Assembly (NCBI RefSeq): GCF_030867095.1
Contig: NC_081835.1
Span: 45,491,892-45,555,891, forward strand
Reading direction: 5' to 3'
Length of the DNA: 64,000 nt
DNA from: Alligator mississippiensis
Taxonomy: Eukaryota > Chordata > Crocodylia > Alligatoridae
Below the pieces are notes generated by a model. That model was not told the DNA's origin, searched no databases, and saw only the letters and a list, made by a program, of their open reading frames with translations. Positions 35,701-47,410 of the stretch are shown in pieces. Positions within the stretch are counted from its first letter, which is position 1. Each line of letters begins with the position of its first letter. The position numbers and the translations under genes were made by a program.

Positions 35701-36555
35701 GCAGGGAGTGAAAAGTCGTCGTGTCCCCCCCCCCCGTCTATTTCCCTTTAAGATGCATTTTTTATAACTTTTTTTAAGTAAGGGAGGAAGGGGAAATAAG
35801 TGGGGTGCATGTGGACAATGTAATCTTTAAAATGGGGATGATGCTATTGTCAAGTATTTACAGATCTACTCATGAAAATTGTTGTGATGGTGGTGATTGT
35901 TATTTTATTTTCATTATTATGATTAAAGAAAAACATTATAGTTAGAACTTCAACTATTGTAGGAGGCACAGATATTGTAGGAAAGCCAGAAAGCTTCTTA
36001 TCCTTTTATAGTTTCATCAACTTTACCTGGTATGTGGCTGAAAAGTTTATCTGATGGTTGTCTCATTTACTGGATGATTGTTTTGGATGATTTAATATCT
36101 CTAGACTTGCTGGCTGTATAGAAGATGCTTGCATGGAGATATCTAATTAGATTTTCAAAACTCTTCCCTCTGGTGGAGAAGCTACAAGCCTGTTTGTGGT
36201 GCAGCATGGCTAGAAGCAACCAGCCATTGCAGAAGCCAGGATTTCTTTATATTTACTTTTAGAGAGGGTTGCCTGACTAGTTCCTTTTCTTTGGGATGAT
36301 CTCTCAGTAACTTCTTGATAAGGCTATATTAGACTCCTATGCTGCACATTTCAGTAAGTCTAGACTTGGAAAACTTGCTGATCTACAATAATAGAAAAAC
36401 AACAAGTTAGCAGTCTTAAGTATTTTGAGAGATTTGTTGGTCATGGGTAAATAAATAGATATTGTCTCGGACATTCTACAAAAAATCTGACTTGTGGTGG
36501 GGGAGTGGGCAGGGTTTTGTTTACATTGTTTTCTTAAAATTAAAGTTATAAGAAT
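32703..36555. other. Intron, no recognised gene
   Basis: Mostly AT-rich. Contains an 11-base C-run at 35725-35735 and a 19-bp direct repeat at 34791-34846. No exon-like frame with conserved content was recognised. Confidence 0.5.
34791..34846. repeat. Direct repeat of 19 bp, period 37
   Basis: CACTTTTATCTGCATGTTT occurs at 34791-34809 and again at 34828-34846. Confidence 0.75.
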
Positions 36556-36695
36556 ATATGATGAACAGAGAGGTAGTTAGCCATGTTAGCTGGAAGTCAG
36601 GCAGAAGGCAGAGCAGAATGGCACTTTATAGACTATATCAGAGGGCATAAGCTTTTGTAAGCAGCAGCTTATTTTGTCATCTGTTTTGGTTTTCA
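36556..36695 (-). repeat. SINE-like interspersed repeat, copy 2 (inverted)
   Basis: Read on the minus strand it shows CTTACAAAAGCTTATGCCC, TAGTCTATAAAGTGCCA and CAGCTAACATGGCTAAC, the same block order as the copy at 32525-32702. The two copies are 4 kb apart in opposite orientation. Confidence 0.5.
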
Positions 36696-36961
36696 TTTTC
36701 TGTCTGCCTTCCAAGGACAACATTACAAATACCAGTGAAACAAAACCTGTGCAGCACAGCAGATGGCTTATAACTAAGTGCGTGTATCATTGGTTGCATG
36801 CAAATTTCTGACAAGCAGAGACAAGGGAGGTGTTCTTCCCCATTAACATAATTTTACTTCTTATTTTTAAGTCTTTTTAAAAAGGTCTTTGTATAAGAAT
36901 TTAAAAATTGGAGGAAGTTGGAATCAAAATCCGTGTATGCGTATGGGTTTTTTTTTCTTTG

Positions 36962-39378
36962 TAGGCTATCTTGGAAAACTTTTATGACTATGAATATTAA
37001 ACACAGAAACAAGAGTGATCAATACAAATATAAAATGGGTGACACCTGGCTGGGTGGCAGTACGCTGGAAATGGACTTCAGAGTCTTGGTAGGTTATAGA
37101 TTCAATACAAGTCTGCAGTGTGATGCAGTCTCACAAAAGGCAAATGAGGTGTTGGAATGCATCGGTGCAGCAAGACATGGGAGGTGATACTGCCTCTCTA
37201 CTTGACACTGGTTAGGCCTCATCTGGAGTACTGTGTGTAGTTCTGGGCTCCACATTTTGAAAAGAACATGGAGAAGTTAGGATCCAGAGCAGGGGTGGAC
37301 AATTATTTCAGCTGAAGGGCCACTTAATGAGTTTTAGTGAGCTGTCAAGGGCCATACATGCACACATTTTTAGGATAGTGTTTCCCAGCCTATGGGTCAT
37401 GACCCAAAAGCGGGTTGCGAGAATATTTGAAAGGGTCATGGACAGACTTTAAATATTGATCAACAAGCTTTAAAAATGGGTTCGCCTTTAAAGTAGAAAA
37501 AATGGGAAACAGTGGCTTTTCCCTTGCAGGCTGGCAGAGTTCCAGCCTGCAAGGGGCTGCTTGGGGCCCCCATGCCCCACAAAACCACCTCTTGCCCCAC
37601 ACACTGGGGAGCTGGGGCCTGGGGGTGGGGGACACTGGGTCAAGTGTGAGGAGGAAAATAATTTTTGTCCTGATAGTTGGCTTTTTTGGTAGCATATATA
37701 GAAGCGATTGCATAATAGCTCAAAATAAAGTCTTTGTCTTCTATATATTGTATGTAGGGGGTGCTTGTGCGCCAAGTCCCAGCAGCCAGCCAGGGTGAAG
37801 GAAGGGAGAGAGGATACAGGTGGTATATGCAGCAGAGCTTGTCCTGGCAGTGCAGTTGCAGGTGTGGTCCACCTCTTCCTCCCTCATCCAGCTCGTGGCT
37901 GCCCCTGCAGTGCTGTGCATTGGGCCAAGCCCTACCTGTTCCCACCCAGGGTGGCCTGTGCCACGTTTCTGTCCATTCCCTCTGGCCCCAGTCAGTGTGC
38001 CAGCCACATTCCACTGACTTGGCCACCTGGGCAGACTTGGCTACTGACTTGGCTATGCTTGGCTGCAACTTCTCCCTCCACCTTCCCCCTGCGTGGAGAT
38101 GCACACTAGGGGCAGGAGGAGGAGGAGCTGCTGGAGGCAGGGAGAGCCAAGAAGCTCCTGGGTAACTGCAGCTGCACTGGGAGCAGCCCCACTGAGAAGC
38201 TGTGCATGCTGGTGGGGCTAGGGCTGGCTAGCACGGGTTGGAGCATGATGTGGGGTGCCCCATGTGGGAGTGGGTGGGGCTTGGCCCCATGTGGAACAGT
38301 GCGGAGACAGCCGCAGGCAAGATCGAATCAATTGGTGGGTGTAAGGCTATGCACAAGATCCAATCAGTTGGCAGGCCATATCTGGCCCGTGGCCACTATT
38401 TTGCCCACCTGGTTTAGAGGTTAGCAATGAAGAGGATAAAGGACTTGGAAAGCAAGTCTTATGAGGAGAGGTTGAAGAAACTATGCATGGTCAGCTTGCA
38501 GAAAAGGTGCTTAAGAGGGGACGTGATAGCAGTCTTCAAATACTTGAAGGGCTGCTGGAAAGAAGAGGGAAAATGTGTTTTGTTTTTTTTTTCTCCTGCT
38601 GCACAGAGGAGAATGTGGACCAGTGGCTTGAAGTTGCAGTAAAGTAAGTTTGGATTGGATATTTGGAAAAGCTTCTTCACTGTTAGAAAGGTGAGGCAGT
38701 GGAATAGACTGCCTAGGGAAGTTGTGGACTTTCCATCACTGGAGGTGTTCAAGCGGAGGTTGGGCAGCCACTGGTTGGGGATGATGTAGGCATCGTTATG
38801 CCTGTGTTCTACTCTGGTTATTTCCCATGCTCTGGGCTTTGCTGGTTGCCTCTGCTCCCACTTTCCGCTACTTGTGTCACAGAGTTTTTAAGCCTTCCTC
38901 AGAAGCAGAGGGTGTTGTCTACAGCCAAAGCTGGGGACGTTGTCTGGGGTATGTTGGTGCTTCTGCTTTGACCAAAATTGAAGGTTCCTGGCTGGGGGGG
39001 TCTTGCCTCTCTGCTTAGAGTCAGATCGATCACCATATTTGGATCCCTGAAGGAATTTTACCTTGTGGTGAGATTGCTGTGAACTGTGGGGGTTTTGGTT
39101 TCCTCTGTAGCCTGGGGTGTGGCCCTCTGTTTGGGATCTCTTGAGCATATATTGATGTTTCATAGAAGCAGAGATTTTCTGCCATGGTTCCCCTGCTTCA
39201 CCTGTGACAGGTTGGGGTGTTAAGGTCTGTGTTGTGTTAGGGTTGACAGTAGTCTGTCTTAGAGTTTAGAGTATAGATCATATAGGATGGTTTGGATAGG
39301 GATGATCCTGCATCAGGCCTATTGGACTAGATGACTTCTGTAGGTCTCTTCTAGCCCTGCTTCTCTATGATTCTCTGA
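36962..39378 (+). mobile_element. CR1 LINE (copy H), split by a hAT-like element
   Basis: The + copy begins after the polymerase domain (NKSDQYKYKMGDTWLGGSTL, then SLQCDAVSQKANEVLECIG). It is interrupted at 37290-38411, resumes with LESKSYEERLKKLCMVSLQK at about 38440, and ends at about 39378 with CTAGATGACTTCTGTAGGTC and TCTATGATTCTC. Its 3' region is over 600 bp and shares a long conserved stretch (38755-38920) with copy B at 16.4-16.66 kb. Confidence 0.85.
37290..38411. mobile_element. hAT-like element inserted in CR1 copy H
   Basis: The left end CAGGGGTGGACAATTATTTC (37290) and right end TTTTGCCCACCTG (38411) form CAGG(GG)TGG-type inverted ends. Flanking octamers ATCCAGAG and GTTTAGAG agree only partly, so the target duplication has decayed. 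A second element seems nested at its left side: from about 37376, TGTTTCCCAGCC and GGGTCATGACCCAAAAG are typical of another hAT-like end, but its partner end was not found. Frames inside (37640-38165) are GC-rich by-products. Confidence 0.6.
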
Positions 39379-39450
39379 ACACTAGCCAGATTTATACCTT
39401 TTAAGTGCATTTATTTAGCATGGAATTGAACTGGCTCTATTAATGTTGAA

Positions 39451-39510
39451 GTGTGTGTGTGTGTGTGTGTATGTGTATGTATATTTGTGTATGTATTTAT
39501 ATATCAAGCA
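39451..39510. repeat. (GT)n microsatellite, imperfect
   Basis: A GT-repeat run followed by GTAT-rich sequence. Confidence 0.85.
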
Positions 39511-39768
39511 TATATGAAACTTTGCATGCATTTGTGCCTACTGAATTTTAAAATCTGGCCTCTTAAGTGCAGATTTTAAATATTAGCTCATACTTTATTT
39601 TTTTTCCAAATATTTTAGATACCAGTTAGTAACTTGTGGCTTCCATTTTTTTGCCTTTTCAGTGGTACAGGAAAAAGGTAAACCTGGTAACTCAGTGATT
39701 GTGGCAACAGTGCCCTCCAGCTTGCCAAAGTGCTCCGGTCGGTCTGTTGCTTAAACTGGAGACAGTGT

Positions 39769-40612
39769 TGTCACAACCCAAAGCTGTGGTTTTTTGTGTG
39801 TGTGCGCTTCGGCACCGCTAAATTATTTTCCCGCCGATTGTAGCTTTCTTTGCACGATAGAGTTCTCTGCTGCGAGAGAGAACTCTGGTGCAATGGGGGA
39901 TTTCCCACCAAATTACAGCTTCTTTGCAGGGTGCATTTCTTTTGCATACTAGTGATGCACGTTGCAAAGGAGTTCCCGCCATTTGTATTTGGATTCGCGC
40001 CACATTATTGGCTACTTCCAAATGTAGGCACACGTGACGGCTAGCTATTGGCTTGCTAGCCGTACAAAAGGCTTGGGTAGCTTCTGCCCAAGTCAGAGGA
40101 GGGAGGAAGAGAGAGAGTCTGTGTGAAGATCTCCAAGCGCTGTGGACCCAATGCGCCTCCCCTAAGCAGGCAATAGAACCGAACCTACGGAGCTTTTGCT
40201 TCTAGCCTCTCCCCGTCGCCGATCGCAATCCCAGACGTATCCCTTTCCTGTAAACTTCGAACCCGCGGAGCCTAAGCAACTCCGGGGAACCCTTCGAACC
40301 CAACCGAACTGGACCCGCGGAGCCTAAACAACTCTGTGGGAGCAATCGAATTTGTCGTGGTCCTCTAGCGAGGATCTAAGCGGAAGCTGTGCCTGGAAAC
40401 CTGTCCAGCCTACACCACTACCATCTTTGGGTGTAAGTAAACAATCTTTTCAATCAACCACTACGCGTTTGTGACTAACTCTAGCTTGCCGCTGGCTCTC
40501 TCCAACCCCGTGTGCCCGGGCTGCTGGCCACAGCCCGCGTGCGCGAAAGACAGGTCGCGGATCGCCACTCCCGACCTGCGCGCGGCAGCGGGAGTGGGGC
40601 CCGGCCCGCACA
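39769..40612 (+). mobile_element. Solo LTR of an endogenous retrovirus, sense to DOCK3
   Basis: The 844-bp unit starts TGTCACAACCC and ends GCCCGCACA, and is flanked by an exact 5-bp duplication AGTGT (39764-39768 and 40613-40617). That combination of TG...CA ends and a 5-bp duplication is the retroviral integration signature. No internal viral genes are present, so this is a solo LTR left by recombination. Promoter-like features in order are two ATTGG (inverted CCAAT) boxes near 40004 and 40045 and a TACAAAAGG TATA-like box near 40063. Further on are an AGTAAA polyadenylation-like signal at 40436-40441 and a consensus GTAAGT donor at 40433-40438. CpG density is much higher than in the surrounding intron, which suggests a young insertion. 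A 10-bp perfect hairpin lies at 39859-39886. Confidence 0.85.
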
Positions 40613-40617
40613 AGTGT

Positions 40618-42423
40618 AATTGCAAGAGAGCTCTCATCTCAGGGGTGGTTCTGTCATGCAGCTGTGATAATTATTCTGTCATCAACACTGTATGCAGATG
40701 GCCTGACTTGAGCAGCATTGTGCTTGATGGTGTTATTTCAGGACGGTTACTCTAGTGTAGTGCTTTTTAAAACTTGATAGTTTTGCGACTTACTCTTTCA
40801 TCAGTGATTCCTATTTCTTTTTTTTTACCTTTTATATGGGGGAAAAATAGCAACTTACACTTTTTTTCCCTTCCTTTTCCAGTAGTGTCTAGAAGGGGCA
40901 AGAATATTGCGGATACTTTCTACTATCATTGGATTAAATGTGGAGGCCTTCTATTACACCTGGATTTTGAAGCCTCCACATTCACTAGCTTGAGCAGCAG
41001 TAGCAAATGTTAGAACCAGTAAGTCATAATCATTTCTTCTGATCACTCGCTCCTTGCTCAAACACACTGAATACAGGATAGACAGAACTGCTTAGTAGTG
41101 GATACCACACTGGACTGAGTTTCATGAAGAGACTGGTATATTTGGCTCTGCCACTGACCTGTGAGGTGCACTGCTTTAGTTTACCCAACAGTAAAAAAGC
41201 CTTGATAATGTTCTCTTACATCTGCTGGAATAGGACACAGTATAAAAGCCAAAAATATCTTGATTAATCTGAAAAGGATTTTGAAGTATTGATAAGAAGC
41301 CTGGTAAAATTGTGCACGTTTGGAATGGGAGGGGGGTTCTTTAGCCATAATCTTTTCAGTGTCTCCTTTGTCCCTTGTTCCCTTTTTTCTGGATTCACAT
41401 GCTTAATGTGTGAGAGAGGAAAGGAGCAGTTCCTATTGTGTTCAGCATACTATTATGAGAAATTAAATATGATTTCAAATATATTACCATGAAGTGAAAT
41501 GTATTACTGTTGAAGTGCTACTGGAGCATATGAAGTATTATGGAGTACTACTGGAAAACAAGCATTTTCATAAAAGCTTTTGAGGGTTTTTTGTGCTGGT
41601 ATGGTTTTTAAAGAGTAAGGTAACAATGGATTTGAAGTTTGCTTACATTCATTCTCAGATATTCTTTAGAAGTGAAGAATAAAAAGCTAGGTTAAATTTG
41701 TATGGCCTACCTTTTTATAATGGAGTTTTTAAGAAATATAAAATAATTTGCAGTATAGATCTGTTTTAATGAAAAACTTCAAGGCAATTTTAGAAGTGTT
41801 TGAGAGTTATTTTGTGCAATTGAGACAATTTTTGATAGCCTGTTTAATAAGTATATTGAAGTGTTTATATAATTTGACTAATTGGCTACTGATTAAATAC
41901 CTGCAAATTTTTGTAATTATATAGATTTCTTAACTCCGGGAAAATTAAATGTTTTATGGGTGACTACTTGAAGTTTATGAAAGTAGTATACATTTACATA
42001 AGTGGGTAATGGGAAAAAGTTTTCCTTTAAGGAGGAAAAAGAACAACTTTGTACCATGCCGAACAGCTACATGAATAATTAGTACCATGTGTTTAAACAT
42101 TTGTCACTTGAGTTATGGTTAAGTTGCATTCCAAATAGATCTGTTGTTTTCTTTTTTTAAGAAAGAGAATAGTAGTACGAAAGTTTGAAGGTATCTCCAT
42201 AATTCAGAAAAAGTACACAGCAGTTTTGTATGTTTATAGGTCACGAAACCAAAATTTATAGCATTAGTCTATCATACTATCTAATCTTAATTTTAAATGA
42301 GTTGTTTGCTTGGGTTTGGTCAAACCTAATTCTTTTTATCAAAGTGGACATTCTTTTAATTTTTTAGAAAGTAAAAATGATTCTAATATAGCTTTAAAAA
42401 AAAAAATTGTATATTTTGGTTAC
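40618..42423. other. Intron, no recognised gene
   Basis: AT-rich sequence downstream of the LTR, no further retroviral sequence recognised. Confidence 0.5.
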
Positions 42424-43436
42424 TAGAGGTGCACCAGTATATCGGTGCCATATCAGATCAGCACTGATAAAAGGAAAATTAACATTAGCAGCTATTTTTG
42501 GCTGGTGTAGTTGATAATGCCACCGATAAATATAATTTGCCTTCTGGCCAGGGCCCCTGGACTTCGTGTGCATGTGCGCAGCTACATGCATGCATGTGGC
42601 CAGGAATGCAGTCAGGCATTGTGGAGAGCAGTGCCTGGCAGGTTAGTTTGTGGAGAGGAAGGGACATGGGGAAGGCAGATCGAGGCCCCCGTGGTGAGGG
42701 AGGGAGTGGGGCTGGGGGCGTTGCCCAGTCAGGATGGTGAATGGAACCCAGGGCACGGAGCAGGATGGAGCCGTGGGTGGCTCCCCATTGTTGCGTGCAC
42801 TCCCCGGGGGTGGCATGGGGGTGCATATGTTCCCCCAGATTTGTGCATGGGGTGGATATGGGCTGCCTGCTGTGGGCTTGGGGCTGTCTGATCTGCTGCC
42901 TTTCCCTTGGGTGTCCCATGCTGGCCACGCATCCCCTGCCTGCCTGGTAGCAGTGGGAGTGATGAGCTGTGCCTCCTGCTGCCAGGCATGCAGGGGATGT
43001 GAGGCTGACACGGGGCCCCTGGGGTAAAGTCAGCAGAACAGTGAGCCCTGAACCTATCGTAGGCAGCCTGTATCTGCTCTCACTCCACTTGGCTCTGCTC
43101 CAGCTAAAAGTGTCCCGACATTTAAAAATGGTGACGGCAGCGCTTTAGTTCAAGTACCCCGCCACCGTTTTTAAGTGCCAGGACACTGATCCCCTGGATG
43201 AGCTGCCTGTGGCTCCATCCCACTCCCACTCCCTGCCCCAGCCCCAGGTCCCATTCACTGCCCTAGCTGGGCAGTGCCCCCTGCCCCTGCCTCACACCCT
43301 CCCTCACTGTGGGGGCCTCAATCTGCCCTCCCCAGACCTTTTCCCTCCCCCATGCCTCTTCCCCTTCACTGACTTACCTGCAGGATGCTGCTTTCCATGC
43401 TGCTTGGCTGCATTCCTGTAAATCGGCTATTGGATC
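42424..43436 (-). mobile_element. MITE (TAGGGGTGCA family), copy 1, one end truncated
   Basis: It begins TAGAGGTGCACCAGTATATC and continues GATAAAAGGAAAATTAAC. It ends near 43436 at CCTGTAAATCGGCTATTGG. Compared with the copy at 45579-46714 it lies in the opposite orientation and lacks the last roughly 75 bp. The core is GC-rich with CCCCAGCCC-type tracts and inverted internal segments. No protein is encoded. Confidence 0.75.
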
Positions 43437-44397
43437 GAGAAAGAGAGCATTCAGAAGCAAGAAAAGTGGCCTTTAAGGTGGTCAGTGAATTAAGAGCATA
43501 TAAAATAAAATTTTTTAGAGACCTATAAATACAACAATGCATTATTGATCACTACATACCAAGGAATGAAAACCACGTGCTTTCAAATTTTTTGAGTAAG
43601 GTTGTGTTTTTGTTGGGTTTTTTTGGGGGGTGGGGGGAGGGGGTTGGCTGTTTTTTTGCTTTTTTGTTTTTTTTTAATACCTCTATTTTGAAAAAGTCTT
43701 CAAAATTCACAAGCCCAGTCATCTGAGACAGCCTTTCTATGCTACTCTGGATGAAATGCAATTAAGACCTGTGTCAATCAGTGGTTTTGATATCTTGAAG
43801 TCTCTGGATCTTAAGTTGTTCTCAATATTAATAGCATTGGGATGAATGGGGACAACTACTTGGATGATTAGAAATGCTGGAAATCATAATCTCTCAGAAT
43901 CATTTAATCATAGAGTGTTTTCAAGAGCATATATTGCAGTATTCTTGGAGTCTATCATTAGTAGCGCATACCCTTTATAATTTTCTTGGAATTTTGGTAA
44001 CCAGTGGAGGAGGAACATATTTTCTGTTTGAGTACCGTGATGGAGGCACTTGAAAGACTTATTAATACTGTAGCTTCTTCTAGTCCAAAATCCATTTGTG
44101 ACCATAACATTTATAACTACTCTCTACATGGATTTTTGTTGTTGTTGATTTTTCTTTGTTTTTCTTTGGTGACTTCTGTTTTAATCATGATGCCTCTGCA
44201 GTCACAATTCCATTGGATGTTCTATTTCCTCTGAATTCTTAATTTTTAAACTTCAAAGCTGTTAATAACAATCAGCATAACACACATCAGTTATTTGCTT
44301 GTTTCAGCTGTTCTGTTTTTTGTTACCAGGATGAGACTAGTCTTAATGAAAGTGGCCAAAATCTTTCAATTTAGAAGCTTTGTAGAAACATGACCCC
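43437..44397. other. Intron with T/G homopolymer tracts
   Basis: Runs of T and G at about 43605-43675 (TTTTTTTGGGGGGTGGGGGG and similar). No gene recognised. Confidence 0.5.
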
Positions 44398-44720
44398 TGT
44401 GGCCGGGCACTGTTGGTGCCTGCCACTTCAAGGGCTGAGCCAAGCAGCCAGCAGGTGCTTGATTGCAGTGGCCATTTTAGATCTCTGGCTGCCTATATAA
44501 ATAGAGCAGTTTGCTGCTGGCAGGGCAGGCAGTAATATTGCCTGGCTGCAAAGCTGAATGCTTTATTTGGAGGTAAGGGCAGAAGCTTAAGGGGATGGTT
44601 TGGAGGCTTCTGGTCCTGGGCAAGACCTTAAATTGCACCCTGCTGCGAGTAGGTGGCCTGGTGGGGCTCCCAGTGGTGTCTGACAGATACCACCTGTCCT
44701 TCATGAGAGACCATTGTTAC
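44398..44720 (+). mobile_element. Possible LTR-like promoter fragment
   Basis: The segment starts TGTGGCCGGGCACTG and contains a strong TATA motif, TATATAAATAG, at 44494-44504 preceded by GC-rich sequence. That layout resembles an LTR promoter. I found neither a matching CA end nor a target duplication, so the assignment is weak and the right boundary is arbitrary. Confidence 0.3.
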
Positions 44721-45570
44721 TTGGGGGACTGTAGAAAAGGAGTGGGCCACAATGGGCTATGGACTGGATCCAGCCCATGGAGCTGAGATGCTTTGGTGGT
44801 GGGAGGTTTTGCCTGCACTAGTGTTGGGTGATGAGTAGTTGTGCCTGTGCTGTCCATTTTCCCTTGCCTCCTTAACTGTAACATGAGGTCAGCTTCTCAC
44901 TGACCAGCACAAGTATGGGCAAGGCCCTCTGTCACTGAAATATCACCAACGCCCTTGGCCCATGTCAGAGAGTAGTCAGAATGTTCCAGCCCATGACTCA
45001 GAAAGGTGGTTGGCTATTTGTGGAGAGGAAAAAGTACCTTGTTTATCTGATAGTATATACTAGTTGCAATAGACTGCTTTCATATCTGGCAGCCTAAAGA
45101 TGCTGTATTCACATACCTTATCACATCCGAGTCAAATAATCACCAAGGGGACTGTGGGATCAAACAAAGTTGTGGAATTTTATGACATCTTAAAGAATTC
45201 CTTACTAGTACAGATACAAAAAATATAGCCAGTATTCACTCTTGTATTTAGTTTTCAAGGGCATGAGGAAAATCTGTAAATCCACCTTTGATTCCAATTA
45301 GTTGTTAAACTTTATGGATGATTTGAGCTTTGATGCCGGTTATATTGGGAGAATCTGTTTGTGGAAATCTTGAGGGTAATGTAACCAAACTGGACACAGA
45401 GTATTATGAGGAGCTCAGGAGCGAGACTTAAGCTTAATAAAAATGTGCAAAAGCCAGAAATGGGTTCAGATGGTGCTGCTTTGAGTTCTTTATAACTGAG
45501 GAGGTTAGACATACAGGAGACTAGGAGAGAGATTTCTTGGATTACAAGGCTGAAAGGTTCTTGTGTTTCC
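44721..45570. other. Intron, no recognised gene
   Basis: No recognised coding or repeat feature. A sequence AGTGGGCCACAATGGGC near 44740 resembles an element end but has no partner. Confidence 0.45.
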
Positions 45571-45578
45571 CTATTAAG

Positions 45579-46714
45579 TAGGGGTGCATCGGTAGAGATT
45601 TTCTTGGCCGATACTGATGGTCGATTGTTAATAATCAGCCATATTGGCTGATACCGATCCAATAGCCAATTTACAGGAATGCAGCCTGGTTGCTTGGAGA
45701 GCAGCGCCCTGCCAGTAAGTTTTGGAGGGGAGTGGGGGGGGAGGATGGGGAAGGGGCAGAGGAGGCAGATCAAGGCCCCCATGGTGAGGGAGGGACTGGG
45801 GCAGGGGCAGGCACTGCCCAGCCACAGGGTGGTGAATGGGACCCCGGGAGCGGGATGGAGCTGCAGGTGACTCATCAAAGGAGCATGGGGTGGGGGTGGG
45901 AGGGAGGGCGGCTCCCTGCTGTTGTGCCACCCCTGCAGGAGGTATGGGGGGCATGTGCCTGCCTGGATTTGTGCAGAGGGTGAGGGTGGCTTCCCCACTG
46001 CAGGCTGGGGGTCAGGGGCTACACCAGCTTTTTCCCAGTGTGGGGGCTGGGCTGAGGCTGTGCTTCAGGTAGGCAGGGGTGGAGTGGGCTGTGGTAACGC
46101 TGGGAGGATTGGCTACAGAGAATTTTGGGGTGGCTATCCTGTAGCCACCCCTCCCAGCACCGTCACTGCCCGCCTTGACCACCACTTGCTTCGAACCCAG
46201 CCCTGGCCCAGCCCACCCACCAGCGCAGCCCCTGGTCCCCAGCCTGCAGTGGACAGCTTGCCCTTGCCACGTGCGTAAATCTGTGGAGCACATGCCTGCC
46301 ATGCCTCCCATGGGGTTGTGCGCAGTGGTGGAGAGCTGCCCTCCCTCCCCAGTCCTTGTGCCCCCTGGATGATTTGCCTGCAGCTCTGTCCTGCTCCTGG
46401 GGTTTCATTCACTGCCCTGGCTGGGCAGTGCCTGTCCCTGCTCCACTTGCTTCCTCACCGTGGGGGTCTCTGTCTGCCCTCCATCTTCCTCCCCCCGCCC
46501 TTCCCCCCCTCTGCCTCTTCCCCCTGACAGACATACCAGCAGGAGGCTCCTCTCCAGACTGCCCAGTTGCATTCTTGGCCACATGCATGTTGTGGCTACA
46601 TGCACGCACACAGCGCTTATTGGTGACATTATTGGCTACACAGGCCAAAAAAAAGTTAATTTTCCTTTTCTTGGTGCCAATCCAATATACAACTGATATA
46701 TCAGTGCAACTTGA
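45579..46714 (+). mobile_element. MITE (TAGGGGTGCA family), copy 2, complete
   Basis: The element runs from TAGGGGTGCATCGGTAGAG (45579) to CAGTGCAACTTGA (46714). It is flanked by a perfect 8-bp duplication, CTATTAAG, at 45571-45578 and 46715-46722. The 8-bp duplication indicates a hAT transposase in trans. Subterminal CCGAT / ATCGG motifs and a GC-rich core with long inverted segments are visible. It is an inverted copy of 42424-43436. Confidence 0.85.
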
Positions 46715-46722
46715 CTATTAAG

Positions 46723-47410
46723 ATCAAGACTTGGGATAAAACATCTTGGGTAATTGAAGAACATGTCACTTTTTAAAAAATGGGACTTCTGTACCCTTTT
46801 TACCTCTGGCTTTTCCATGAAAATTTTGTCTGCTCTGCATACAACCTTCATTGGGCACCAAAATGCTTAGCTATGGCTGTCTGCATCTCTGGTTTGTAAA
46901 TAGTAGTCAATCATCTCCATAATTCATCTCTTGAGTATTCTTGGAAGTATAGTAAAATATAAGCTTTGATTGGATATAGGGTGTCAACAAATGATAAGTC
47001 TACTTGCTTCCTTAAAATCTTGTGCGTCTTATTTTAACTTTTGAAACTAATAGTACCTCAGTAAAATCTTCACCCCTATGTTTAAAGCACTCCGGGAAGG
47101 TAGATGATGCAAGTTTGAGCCCTCTTGGTTTGGGGAGGGCATTAAACCTAAATTCCATCCTGGGTGAGTGCTCTGAATTTCATTCCATTTTAATGTTAGG
47201 ATAAGCACCTCTACCACTTTCTCCATTGCTGTAGGCACTTTTTAAAAGAAAAGTCACCCAGTCTTCCTTATGCAAGGGATAATATAATTTTGATACCTTA
47301 ATCCAGGAGTGAGTTTTGTGCTGTGAAGTCTCCATGGGCACCTACTGTAGGATTGCAGGTGTGTACATAAGCTTTGGAGAGAGGCAGGGTTTCAGACATA
47401 CACCTATATT
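46723..47410. other. Intron, no recognised gene
   Basis: Nothing recognised. Confidence 0.5.

Noticed and set aside
37640..38165. Overlapping frames of up to 154 codons
   Set aside because: They are in the GC-rich interior of a hAT-like element, on both strands, without recognisable content.
39850..40755. Short frames around the sense LTR
   Set aside because: The LTR is non-coding by its structure and the frames do not match any retroviral protein.
42485..43027. Several overlapping frames, up to 147 codons
   Set aside because: They are inside a MITE core; the inverted sister copy at 45.6-46.4 kb gives similar frames with no conserved reading frame.
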